Positions 19,194 to 29,300 of a stretch of 64,000 nt of DNA are shown one piece after another. Where the stretch lies: the NCBI GenBank assembly GCA_032139905.1, contig JAQJDB010000004.1, positions 124,001 through 188,000 on the forward strand, read 5' to 3'. The position numbers were made by a program, and so were the translations under genes. The notes beneath the pieces are model-generated. The model was not told the DNA's origin. It was given only the letters and a program-made list of their open reading frames with translations, and did not search any database. The stretch comes from Nitrospira sp. MA-1. Lineage in GTDB: Bacteria > Nitrospirota > Nitrospiria > Nitrospirales > UBA8639. The stretch's first letter is position 1. Every line of letters begins with the position of its first letter.

Positions 19194-19698
19194 CAAATTC
19201 ATCGCACCTTCATATTCACCGAGTATGATTAATGAGGAAATGCTATCGGCTCAAATAGCTGGTGTGAGCCATGCATGCCTTTCCGGCGTTTTGAATTGGG
19301 ATGATGACGGTTGCCGCGACTGCATTAAAAAATTGCGCTTGGAGGAAATAATCTTTACGGAGCAGTTATTGGAAATTTTTTTTCACGTGCAATCTTCCAC
19401 CATCCTCACAGAGCGAAATCGCTCAAACTAAGCGTACCCCAACAGGCAAATTCCTGTGGAGAGGCTGTGACAAAAGAAAAACGCGAAAAATTTCAAAACC
19501 TTAGAGATAATGAGAGCCTTTCAATGACATCAGGAAGTCACGGAATACACTTTGCAGAACAACATTATCAAGTGAGTGGGCCGTTTGTGTCCCTACATCA
19601 AATTCATTTTCAGGAAGCCTAATGAATGGAACAAGAAAGAAACTCTGGAAGAACTGAATTCCCTCTTTTCAAAAGCGGTGGTGTTCTAAGGAGTGGTA
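19194..19698. other. Intergenic stretch with two doubtful small frames
   Basis: Plus 19225-19431 (68 aa, no ribosome binding site) and plus 19467-19622 (51 aa from a GTG after GGAGAGG) are open but unrecognised. The last 60 nt lead to the AAGGAG that serves the metallophosphoesterase. Both frames are reported only as possibilities. Confidence 0.3.
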
Positions 19699-20778
19699 TT
19701 GAAAGCATGCATGGCGATGACAAAGATTAGTCCCTGGCTACTTGGTATGATGGTCACGGTGGTGCTGTTTTCCATGGATTATCCGGCACATGCCCAACGA
19801 ACAATCCCATCTTCTTCCGTATTCGAGATTCCGGAAACCATTTTTGCTGCGGGTGATATTGCAAAATGTAACGGCGACCACTCTAAGTGGGAGGAGTTTC
19901 TGCAGATGGTGGGTCTTTTGACCGAAAGCGAGGGAGAAGAGAAAGAAGAGAAGGAGCCCACTTTCCACAAGCTTCTCGAACTCGTAGGTTGGATTGAGGA
20001 AACCGACTATCATGCGAAAGCAGAAAAAACCGCCAACATGCTTTATGGCCGAAAAGGCAGCATTCTCGCATTGGGTGATCTTGGGTACCCCATAGGGTCC
20101 TCCCGGTCCTTCACTGAATGTTATAACCGGTCATGGGGGAGGCTCAAGGACAGAACCTATCCGGTACCAGGAAACCATGAATACAAAACCAAGAACGCCA
20201 TGGCCTATTTCGCTTACTGGGGCCGCCGGGCCGGGGAGGCGGGGAAAGGGTATTACAGTTTTGATTTGGGTGAATGGCACATCATCGCCTTAAATAGCAA
20301 ATTGGAAAAGAGCCAATATCGCGACACGATCTCAGTCCAACATGCGTGGCTACAACAAGATTTAGCGGGCACCGACGCCAAATGTATTCTCGCCTATTGG
20401 CATCACCCCGTGTTCAGCTCCGGCAAACATGGGGGATCTCAAAGGATGAAAAATATCTTGCAGACCCTTTATGCAAGTGGAGTCAGCGTGGTTCTCATGG
20501 GCCACGACCATGATTACGAACGGTTTGCCCGCCAGAATGCCGAAGAGGACCTTGATCCCGCACGCGGCTTTCGCGCGTTTGTCGTGGGCACGGGTGGCGC
20601 TCCCCTGTATTCCCTTGAAACACGACAAAAAAATAGTGAATTCTTCCAAGCAGACACGTTTGGCGTTCTGAAACTCGAACTCTACTCCGATCGGTACAAC
20701 TGGGAATTCTTGCCTGTTGGAGGAAGCCCACCTCTGGACACCGGGACCGGGTCCTGTGTCTTACCTAAGAAGAAATAA
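19699..20778 (+). CDS. Exported calcineurin-like metallophosphoesterase
   Basis: A periplasmic dinuclear-metal phosphatase of the purple-acid-phosphatase-like group. A signal peptide (cleavage near AHAQ) precedes the metal-ligand motifs in order: AAGDIAKC, ALGDLGYP, VPGNHEY, YWHHPVF and LMGHDHDYER. These match GDxx, GDxxY, GNHE, H and GHxHxY. A charged Glu/Lys-rich insertion lies between the first two motifs. Start: TTG at 19699 is 5 nt after AAGGAG; the ATG at 19711 is possible but 17 nt away, and the GTG at 19693 overlaps the ribosome binding site. All ligands are present, so it should be active. It stands alone between IS relics. Confidence 0.85.
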   Translation: MKACMAMTKISPWLLGMMVTVVLFSMDYPAHAQRTIPSSSVFEIPETIFAAGDIAKCNGDHSKWEEFLQMVGLLTESEGEEKEEKEPTFHKLLELVGWIEETDYHAKAEKTANMLYGRKGSILALGDLGYPIGSSRSFTECYNRSWGRLKDRTYPVPGNHEYKTKNAMAYFAYWGRRAGEAGKGYYSFDLGEWHIIALNSKLEKSQYRDTISVQHAWLQQDLAGTDAKCILAYWHHPVFSSGKHGGSQRMKNILQTLYASGVSVVLMGHDHDYERFARQNAEEDLDPARGFRAFVVGTGGAPLYSLETRQKNSEFFQADTFGVLKLELYSDRYNWEFLPVGGSPPLDTGTGSCVLPKKK

Positions 20779-20789
20779 ATGGTTGGATT

Positions 20790-21411
20790 GAACCAGGCAA
20801 ATAGAGGTGGTTCCGTTTCTTTGAACACCATTGATAAGTGGATCGTATGCTCTTGGGGTAGGCCGTTCTGGGGTGCGGTGGTGATTGAAATTACACGTGA
20901 TCAGGCGTCCGGCTAGCCAGGCTCGAATGAGGCTGGCGGCTGTTATAAACCTGGAAGGAGCGAGCAACGCCCGCCCGTGCTTCGGCAGCCGAGTCATAGC
21001 CTGTAAGTTACACTTTTTCAAATTTGACGGATCGCCACAGACCCTCCAAAAAGTCGTTCTCCCGCCACGCGTTAAGCTGCTAATAAACTCTGCCGCAACT
21101 GATGCCTGAGCCCTTCGGCTGTTTGGTGGTGGATACAGGGTGGAGACGGTTCAATATCGTTCTGCGCTCAGCAGGCCGCTTGGGTGCGCGCAGTTTCTGG
21201 AAAATCATTTTTCAATGTCAACTCGCCCATCTAGGCGAGAAGGACCTTCACATCCACGAGCCGCTCTGGCGTGGAGTCCCGATGCACACACATCCGGGGC
21301 TCGGTCTAGACGCAAGGTTTTCCATTGCAAAATTTGATTCGAGTGAACATCAAACCGTTGAGCATGCTCAGCCATGATGTGTTTACCTTTGACGGCGGCG
21401 CGGGCTACTTT
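20790..21411 (-). mobile_element. Decayed IS3-family element with internal deletion
   Basis: On the minus strand from about 21411, one frame reads VARAAVKGKHIMAEHAQRF then DVHSNQILQWKTLRLDR, the OrfA helix-turn-helix of IS3 elements. After a frameshift, DVKVLLA-stop-MGELTLKNDFPETA follows, the OrfA leucine-zipper end (normally DVKxLHAKIGELTLENDFLExA). Only a C-terminal fragment of OrfB seems left (near 20900: FNHHRTPERPTPRAYDP, compare YNxxRPHxxL...TPAExY), so about 200 codons have been lost. The OrfB part is less certain than OrfA. Confidence 0.6.
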
Positions 21412-22047
21412 TTATGTAAACGCTGGGTGAGTGCTTAGCCCATGAAATCATAGTCCTGCACCTTCAACGTGTTCAGTGAGCTTTCCCATCTCCGGCACAT
21501 GTTCTTTACGGAAGGCATGCATTATCTTTTCTTCTGTGCATGATCCCGTACCGCTTTGACTGCGGAAAATCTAATTCTTTGAAAACAGCTGGCCTTTTAC
21601 CAAGAGGGACAAGTGAGACCGAGATGCTTCGACAACGTCTCGCGAGTAATACTGGTGCTGCTCTTGTATGGGTTCACATGGAAAGAGGCCCTGGTGAATA
21701 ATTCGTCAAAGACTTTAACCGGGTGCTGTCGTGCAGGATTTCTACTGCTCTGGCGTTGGAAGTCGCGGCCGGGGTGGTCACCGCCACCAAATAAATCCGC
21801 TTCAGATCAAGCGACAGGTTTTCTCGATCCCACTCGTACACCGTCACTCCACCGAGGCGCCGGTCCTCTGCAACAGGGAGAACAGGGAGTCCTCCCGAAC
21901 TACCGAATCACACTCAAACCAACCAGGGCGTTGGCAGAGAACATTGATTGTTCTACGATTGGCTACACATCTGGGGAGGGTTTTTGTGGAAGAACAACTT
22001 ATGGCCGCACCGAATTTCCGTGGAGTTAGAGGAAAGGCACTGTGTCC
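21412..22047. other. Intergenic region of probable decayed DNA
   Basis: The open frames (for example plus 21613-22029, 138 aa) are Arg/Ser/Pro-rich, lack a ribosome binding site and match nothing I recognise. The region continues the IS-relic zone and may be further transposon debris. Confidence 0.4.
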
Positions 22048-22515
22048 CTAACTGCAAGCTGGAACGTCCTGATCCTTGGCCTGGTCCATCGATCTGCTGT
22101 TGACTTCAGAGATGGAGATGGACACGCCACTCTGCTCCTCAACTGCCTGCTGCAAAAGTGGGATCATTTCGCTCAGGAGAGTGTTATACGTATCGGCAAA
22201 GCGTTCTTCCGTCACTTGCTCCATCGTCAATCGGGAGGCAATCTGTCGCCAATTACCATCCACTGCTTCTTTCATCAGTTGCGATGATGGAGACGATTTT
22301 CCATTTGCCAGATCGGACCGGCTGGCCACGATGAAGTACAGCGCTTCAACTGGCCGGCGATCTTTCGTACAGGCCGCCGTCTTGAATACTCTGGTGTCCT
22401 GTTGATTGAAGATGTCAATTTCGCCAGGCTGGGCCAGTAGTTGACCCGCTGTGAGGACGCCCCCCATCCCAATAACCGCCACAAAAGAGAGAAGGTATCT
22501 GCTCATGGTTCTCAT
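22048..22515 (-). CDS. Exported hypothetical protein, 155 aa
   Basis: A clear signal peptide (1-28, cleavage at LLAQ) leads into a soluble periplasmic protein with two Cys (49, 154) and a helical centre rich in Gln and Glu. GGAG lies 11 nt upstream of the ATG at 22515; a second ATG at residue 5 is possible. It is the nearest gene downstream of the Cu-ATPase on the same strand, but 690 nt away, so joint transcription is unlikely. No family recognised. Confidence 0.65.
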   Translation of the reverse strand: MRTMSRYLLSFVAVIGMGGVLTAGQLLAQPGEIDIFNQQDTRVFKTAACTKDRRPVEALYFIVASRSDLANGKSSPSSQLMKEAVDGNWRQIASRLTMEQVTEERFADTYNTLLSEMIPLLQQAVEEQSGVSISISEVNSRSMDQAKDQDVPACS

Positions 22516-23207
22516 GAAAGTTTAAGCTCCGACTGAGGACATAAGAGCATTGTACCAGAATGTTCAAGCCAGATCAGCGGCATCAGGTTATGCCGCAGCA
22601 ACCTATATCCTCGCCTTGGTTTGCTTGCACGCGGCCCTTACGCCCAAGGCTGTGTTCTCAACCGCAACAACCCCACTCAAACGGCCGCCGTTGATAACAA
22701 GAAAACGGGACCCGTTCTTGAAGGGCCACCCAACATGGCGGGGGCACCCTCACGCAAAGGGATTTTGGTTTTCTCTTAGGATAAGCGACGGGGAGGGGAC
22801 ATACAGAACCGTCAGCCAACTGAGATATCCCACCGGAACGACATGGCATGCCATTGAGGATATAGAACGAGTCGGGTAAGGGTGGATACCATACCAGTCG
22901 TCATCCCCACAGGTTGATAGCGGGATCCATCAGAATAGAAACCAGATGGATTTCCGATAAACAATGTCGGAAATGACAGAAAAGGGAGAGATGCCGGATT
23001 AGCACTGTCCGGCGAGACCCATTCATCAATCATCCCCGCGGGAGTCAGCGGGGATCTATCTCCCCTCCTTTTCTTTGGTTCAAATAACCGTCGGCTTGCC
23101 TGCCAAGCCTATTCGCCGAAGTCGCTTCGGCTCCGAAGGCCGGGAATTCAGGCGCCAGCACGGTTTCCTTTTCGGCCGGACTCAGGGCATACGTTTTCAA
23201 TATTCTG
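22516..23207. other. 692-bp intergenic region with one perfect hairpin
   Basis: ATCCCCGC (23032-23039) pairs perfectly with GCGGGGAT (23048-23055) over an 8-nt loop, downstream of the minus-strand Cu-ATPase gene. No T-run follows on that strand. The plus frame 22550-22879 (109 aa) has no ribosome binding site and is not convincing. Confidence 0.45.
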
Positions 23208-25700
23208 TTAGAGTTTGACTGATCGTAATCGCAGGGCATTAGTAATGACTGAGACTGAGCTAAAGGTCATCGCGGCTGCGGCAATCATCGGACTCAAGAG
23301 GATGCCGAATGCCGGATAGAGGATGCCGGCGGCAATCGGGACTCCGATGGCATTATAGAAAAAGGCAAAGAACAGATTTTGCCGGATGTTGCGCATGGTC
23401 GCCTGGCTGAGCCGACGGGCACGGGCAATGCCTCGAAGATCACCTTTGACCAGGGTGACTCCGGCGCTTTCCATAGCTACATCCGTGCCGGTCCCCATGG
23501 CAATGCCGACATGGGCCTGGGCGAGGGCGGGTGCATCATTGATGCCGTCTCCAGCCATGGCCACGATTTTTCCTTGTGCTTGAAGTTGCTGAATGATTCG
23601 GCTTTTCTCCTCGGGCAACACTTCCGCTTTTACCTCATCGATGTCGAGCTTCTGTGCGACCGCCTGTGCTGTTTGCTGATGGTCGCCGGACACCATGACC
23701 ACTTGAATTCCTTCCTCATGCAACAGGCGAATGGCTTCCGAGGTTGATGGTTTAATCGGGTCGGCGACTCCGATGAGACCGGCAATCTGATTAGCGATGC
23801 CCACAAACATGACGGTTTGGCCGTCACGGCGCAGGTCCTCGGCTTTCTCCGCTAACGGTCCGAAGTCCTCGGGTTTCAGGTGGTACTCTTCCTCCAGGAA
23901 TTTCCGTGTTCCGAGTGCCATGCTGTGTCCCTGAACGGTTCCGACCACGCCTTTGCCGGTTTTCGACTGAAAATCCTGAGTCTTCCATAACTCCAGCCCT
24001 TTGTCTTTCGCTCCGTTCACAATGGCGGAGGCCAGGGGATGTTCGCTGTTGCGTTCCAGGCTGGCGACCAATTGCAGGAGGTTATCCTCCTGCCTATCGG
24101 TAAGAGAAATGACTGACATCAATTTGGGTTTGCCTTCCGTGAGGGTTCCGGTTTTATCGACGACCAGGGTATCCACTTTTTCCAATTGTTCCAGGGCTTC
24201 CGCATGTTTCATCAAGACGCCGGCCGTGGCTCCTCGTCCCGTTCCCACCATAATGGACATGGGGGTGGCGAGACCCAACGCGCAGGGACAGGCAATAATG
24301 AGGACCGCAACTGCGTTGACGAGTGCGTGAGCCATGCGAGGCTCCGGACCGAAAAAAGCCCAGATAAAGAAAGTGAGTAACGAAACCCCGACGACAATCG
24401 GGACAAAATAGCCGGCTACCAGGTCGGCCATCCGTTGAATGGGCGCCCGGCTGCGTTGGGCTTCGCTGACCATACGAACAATCTGCGCCAGAACGGTATC
24501 CCGGCCGACTCGTTCCACTTGCATCACCAACGTTCCCGTTCCATTGACGGTTCCTCCGGTGACCTGAGCTTCTGCCTGCTTTTCCACCGGGATCGATTCT
24601 CCGGTAATCATCGATTCATCTATAGCACTTTGACCCTCAAGGATGACTCCGTCGATCGGAATTTTTTCTCCTGGGCGGATACGAAGCTTGTCTCCTGGAT
24701 GTACCGATTCCACGAGGACGTCTTCCTCATCGCCATTTTCGCGAATACGCCTGGCAGTTTTTGGTGCCAAGCCTAGCAAGGCTTTGATGGCGCTGCCCGT
24801 CTGGCTGCGAGCCCGTAATTCCAGGACCTGGCCCAGTAGCACGAGGACGGTGATCACGGCAGCGGCCTCAAAATACACGGCGACCTCACCGCCTTCTCCC
24901 CTGAAGGAGGCGGGGAATAATTGAGGAGCAATGGTGGCCACGGCGCTATAGACATAAGCCGTACCGGTTCCCAACGCAATGAGCGTAAACATATTCAGAC
25001 TGCGGTTGACGAGCGAAGCCCACCCGCGCTGGAAAAACGGCCAGCCGCACCATAAAACCACTGGCGTTGCCAATATCCATTGCACCCATGCATTGACCGA
25101 CGGCGAGAGAATCTGCTGAACGGGTTTGCCGAGAATCATCTCGGACATGGCCAGGAAAAACACCGGGAAGGCCAACACAAGTCCAATCCAGAATCGGCGC
25201 ATCATGTCCTGGAGTTCGGGATTCTCTTCTTCTTCAAGTGTGATTTCGCGAGGTTCAAGCGCCATCCCGCATTTCGGACAGGAGCCGGGCTGATCCTGTA
25301 CCACTTCAGGATGCATGGGACAGACATATTCCGTTTTAGTCGCCGGTGCGATTGCGATATCCGGCTCCAGTGCCATGCCGCATTTAGGACAAGCCGCCGG
25401 TTTGGGAGATTCGACACCAGGACACATCGGGCAAATATATTTGGCGCCGGGCTTGGCCGGCACGGCATCCATCGACTGTGTATGTTTCCCAGTCAGATAG
25501 CCTTCCGGATCATGGCTGAATTTGTCCTGGCAACGGGGATTGCAAAAGTAATACATGGTGCCCGCATGCTCGAATTTTCCCGCAGCGGTAAGCGGATCCA
25601 CCATCATGCCGCAGACCGGGTCCTTCACCTGCTCTACCTTGGCCATGCTTAATTCCCGTCGCCGGGGCTTATTTTCGGGGATATGAGGTTTTTGTTCCAT
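23208..25700 (-). CDS. Cu(+)-translocating P1B-type ATPase with YHS and two heavy-metal-binding domains
   Basis: An inner-membrane pump exporting Cu+ from the cytosol (830 aa). The N-terminus has a YHS domain (about 27-67, DPVCGMMV...YYFCNPRC). Two HMBD copies follow (about 88-113, YICPMCPGV...CPKCGM, and 125-150, YVCPMHPEV...CPKCGM). The P1B features are TGES at 366-369, the transport motif CPC at 471-473, the phosphorylation site DKTGT at 515-519, HP at 554-555 and GDGIND at 717-722. CPC, the YN in TM7 and the MxFSS of TM8 indicate class P1B-1 (Cu+/Ag+). The start at 25700 has AAGGA 8 nt upstream; a frame start at 25721 has none. No classical HMA domain. It is divergent from the glucan synthase gene. 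Confidence 0.93.
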   Translation of the reverse strand: MEQKPHIPENKPRRRELSMAKVEQVKDPVCGMMVDPLTAAGKFEHAGTMYYFCNPRCQDKFSHDPEGYLTGKHTQSMDAVPAKPGAKYICPMCPGVESPKPAACPKCGMALEPDIAIAPATKTEYVCPMHPEVVQDQPGSCPKCGMALEPREITLEEEENPELQDMMRRFWIGLVLAFPVFFLAMSEMILGKPVQQILSPSVNAWVQWILATPVVLWCGWPFFQRGWASLVNRSLNMFTLIALGTGTAYVYSAVATIAPQLFPASFRGEGGEVAVYFEAAAVITVLVLLGQVLELRARSQTGSAIKALLGLAPKTARRIRENGDEEDVLVESVHPGDKLRIRPGEKIPIDGVILEGQSAIDESMITGESIPVEKQAEAQVTGGTVNGTGTLVMQVERVGRDTVLAQIVRMVSEAQRSRAPIQRMADLVAGYFVPIVVGVSLLTFFIWAFFGPEPRMAHALVNAVAVLIIACPCALGLATPMSIMVGTGRGATAGVLMKHAEALEQLEKVDTLVVDKTGTLTEGKPKLMSVISLTDRQEDNLLQLVASLERNSEHPLASAIVNGAKDKGLELWKTQDFQSKTGKGVVGTVQGHSMALGTRKFLEEEYHLKPEDFGPLAEKAEDLRRDGQTVMFVGIANQIAGLIGVADPIKPSTSEAIRLLHEEGIQVVMVSGDHQQTAQAVAQKLDIDEVKAEVLPEEKSRIIQQLQAQGKIVAMAGDGINDAPALAQAHVGIAMGTGTDVAMESAGVTLVKGDLRGIARARRLSQATMRNIRQNLFFAFFYNAIGVPIAAGILYPAFGILLSPMIAAAAMTFSSVSVITNALRLRSVKL

Positions 25701-26317
25701 TGTGATGGTCCTTATCATCAACAGGCGAAAGTAAGAAGGTCATCTGGCCCGAAGTGGAAATTCTCAGTGGCATCACCTATGGCCTTCGATTCGGTCGGCG
25801 TTCACAAATGAACTCGTTGATTCAGTATAGTGAAATACCTTTGCCATGGGGAAGCCAACCCGAAGTTTGCGTTACGGAAATAGGCCACAGTTTTCCCGTC
25901 TGCTTTAGTGCCATCGCGTTCCCTATATCCCCGCATGGATATAGTGTTAACATGGCTTAAGCTGACAGGAGCGTGAGTCTAAAGCTTTAGCCATCCACAG
26001 TTGAACGGCTTGAGACTTGTGCGGGGCCCAATCAACTTCGAGCAAGCTCTAACCCTTTGGCCTTGAGTTCCGGCAAAAAGCTGTGCTCCCGCACTGTCCG
26101 GTTGACCCTGTTAATTTCAATCCCAGCCAAGACAATGTAAAAATGGCCATCGACAGGTCACTGGTTGACGTGCTGAATGCACGTCGCATGACATTTTGGC
26201 AAACACAGGGCATAAGGCTATTACTGCGCGGACGCCCCAAGTTCGTGCGAGGAGAATGTCATCGTCATTACAGATCTCGGAAAAAAAATCGGATTTTTAT
26301 TACCCGCACAAAATGCG
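25701..26317. other. Divergent intergenic region between the Cu-ATPase and the glucan synthase
   Basis: It holds an 8-bp perfect inverted repeat (25923-25944) and the promoters of both genes. No regulator-type CueR box was recognised. The frame of the glucan synthase stays open back to 26216. A minus-strand frame near 26050-26240 looks like coding debris but is unrecognised. Confidence 0.45.
25923..25944. promoter_or_regulatory. Perfect inverted repeat, possible operator
   Basis: CTATATCC (25923-25930) and GGATATAG (25937-25944) are perfect reverse complements separated by 6 nt. This lies 223 nt upstream of the Cu-ATPase start. The symmetry suits a dimeric repressor or activator. It was not seen upstream of the other metal operons, which argues against a shared regulon site. 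Confidence 0.35.
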
Positions 26318-29300
26318 TTGCGTGACGCCGGGGACACGGAGCTGCTGCGCTCGGAGCTGTTCAGCATCGAGCAATTGAAACGTCATGCGGTCACGCTAAC
26401 CGGTCAACATACAATCGATCCGCACTCTGGACCGGACAAGTTATTACCTCGGCTGGCGGACAATGAGCGCGTGCTGGTGGCGGCGTATGACCTTGTGACA
26501 GCCGCCGTGACGCCCGGTCAACGGATCGTCGCGGCAGAGGCATGGTTGCTTGATAATTTTTATCTTATCGAGCAGCAAATCGTTCTGGCACGTCGCCATT
26601 TGCCGCGAGGGTACAGCCGGCAGTTGCCGCGACTGGCTGACGGTCCGTCAGCCGGTTTTCCCAGAATCTATGACCTGGCTTTGGAATTGATCTCTCATAT
26701 GGACGGTCGTGTCGACAGCGACAATGCGACCCATATCGTTGCCGCCTACCAGACTGTTGAACCGTTACAGCTCGGAGAACTGTGGGCATTCCCGATTATG
26801 CTGCAGTTGGCACTTTTGGAAAACCTTCGCCGCGTGGGGTTGCGTATTGCCCGTCGGCGTGAGGAGCGCGACGCGGCGATCAGTTGGGCAGACCGCATGC
26901 ACGCGACGGCCGAAAAGGAACCGAAACAGCTTGTTCAGTTGCTCGCCGAGTTCGCGAATGCTGATGTCCCCTTGACCGCACCGTTTGTGGAGGAATTTTA
27001 CGCGAGACTCCAGGCTCAGGGGCCGGCTATGGCGTTCATTCAAACCTGGGTCGAACACAAACTACTCGAACAGGGGGTGACGGCGACGCAGTTGTCGGAG
27101 GCGGCCGGCCGAACGGCCGCGACCAATCAGATCTCCATCTCCAACAGTATCAGTAGTCTGCGTTTCATCGGAACAATGGACTGGAAGAATTACGTCGAGT
27201 CGCTCAGTGTTGTTGAAGAGACATTGTGTGAAGACCCGATGGGAATGTATACCAGCCAGGATTTCGCCACCCGCGACCGGTATCGGCATGTCATCGAAGA
27301 TGTGGCGAGAGGCAGTTCGTGCAGTGAATGGGCTGTCGCACGCCAAGCGATTGTGCTTGCGCAGACTGCAGCTGCGCAGATGGGTTCCAACAACCGTGCC
27401 TCCCATGTCGGATACTACCTGATCGATCACGGACGCGACATACTGGAGCGTGGGGTGAACTGCCGTGTGTCGTGGAATTTGCGGATCAGCCGGGCGAGTC
27501 GGCCCTTCCGCCTGATCCTGTACCTCGGACCCATCCTGTTGCTCACGGCTCTGGCAACCTCGGTCGTGCTGTTCTCTTTCGAGGGATTCGGGTTGGATGA
27601 TTGGCGGTTCTGGTTTTTGGGAATAACCGGGATGATGGGTGTCTCAGGGCTGGCCGTCTCGCTGGTGAATCTGGTGGTCACGCTGGCCTTAGCGCCTCGG
27701 GCGTTACCACGATTGGATTTCTCAAAGGGTATTCCATCCGTTCACCGCACGATGGTCGTGGTTCCCACCCTGCTGAGCCGGTCACAGGAGATTGATGATC
27801 TTCTCGAAGCCCTGGAGATCCGATATCTGGGGAATCGCGATCCCCATCTGTTCTTTGCCTTGCTGACGGATTTTCGTGACGCGCCTGAGCGTATGTTGCC
27901 GGATGATGAGGCATTGCTCGCCCGGGCTTCCGCAGGTGTCCAGGCGCTCAATGAGACCTACCGGGAGGACCGGCCGTGCATCTTTTATTTGTTTCACCGA
28001 CCTCGAATGTGGAATCCCTACGAACGGGTGTGGATGGGGTATGAGCGCAAACGCGGCAAGCTGGAGCAGTTCAATGCCGTGCTGCGGGGAGAGGCACAAA
28101 CGGCATTTTCCGATATTGTCGGTGATCCCTCCCTCCTCAGTTCCATCAAGTACGTCATTACGTTGGATACCGATACGCAACTCCCCCGTGACACGGGACG
28201 CACCTTGATCGGCAACATGGCCCATCCTCTCAATCGGCCGGTATACGATCCGGACAAGGGACGTATCGTCGAAGGCTACGCGATTCTTCAACCACGCACG
28301 TCAATCAGCCTGACCAGTGCCGGTCGGTCACGGTTTACGAAACTGTTCGCAGGTGAATCAGGCGTCGATCCCTATACGCGCGAGGTCTCGGATGTGTATC
28401 AGGATATTTTCGGGGAGGGGTCGTTCATCGGCAAAGGCATTTACGATGTGGATGCGTTTCGTCAGGCTGTCGATGGACGCTTTCCGGAGAACCTCATTCT
28501 CAGTCATGACTTATTGGAAAGCGGGTATGCACGTTCAGCACTGGTCACTGATGTCGATATCATCGAAGAGCATCCGGCTAGTTACGCCATAGAGGCGAGC
28601 CGAAGACATCGGTGGATACGCGGGGACTGGCAGCTTGCCGGCTGGTTGTTCCCACATGTGCCCGGACCGCCATGGCCCAAAGGATCGAAGGCGCAGCGGC
28701 AACCGAACCCACTGACAGCCCTGTCGGTGTGGAAATTATTTGACAACCTTCGACGCAGCCTCGTGTCCCCGTCACTGCTGGCTTTGCTGGTCGGTGGTTG
28801 GCTGATTGGTCCGGGATCGGGATGGGTCTGGACCCTGTTGGTCGGGGGTGTGGTGTTTTTGCCCATCCTGCTCGGAGCCATGATCGATTTCATCCGGAAA
28901 CCTGAAGAGCGGGATTGGCTGGTGCACCTCATCCTCAAAAGCAAATCCACAGGCCATCCGTTCATGCTGGCGTTACTCACAGTGGTCTTATTGCCCTACG
29001 AGACGCTGATTAACCTGAATGCGATTCTGCGCTCGGGTGTGCGGATGCTGTTCACGAAACGCGGATTGTTACTCTGGCATATGCGATCCTATGTCAGTCG
29101 CAATGCGCGCCGGACCCTGCTTGATTTTTGTATGGAGATGTGGATCGGACCTGCTCTGGCGGTGGTACTGATTTTTGCCTTAGGGGTCAGCCGGCCGGAG
29201 GAGTGGGTGTTCTATGCGCCCGTGTTGTTGCTGTGGCTGGGGTCGCCGGTCGTCGGCTGGTGGATCAGTCTTCCCCATGTGGTCCCCGTACCGGACTTGA

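Noticed and set aside
21613-22029. A 138-residue plus frame in the IS-relic zone
   Set aside because: Arg/Ser/Pro-rich, no ribosome binding site; probably debris.
22550-22879. A 109-residue plus frame
   Set aside because: No ribosome binding site or recognisable feature; opposite to the hairpin region.
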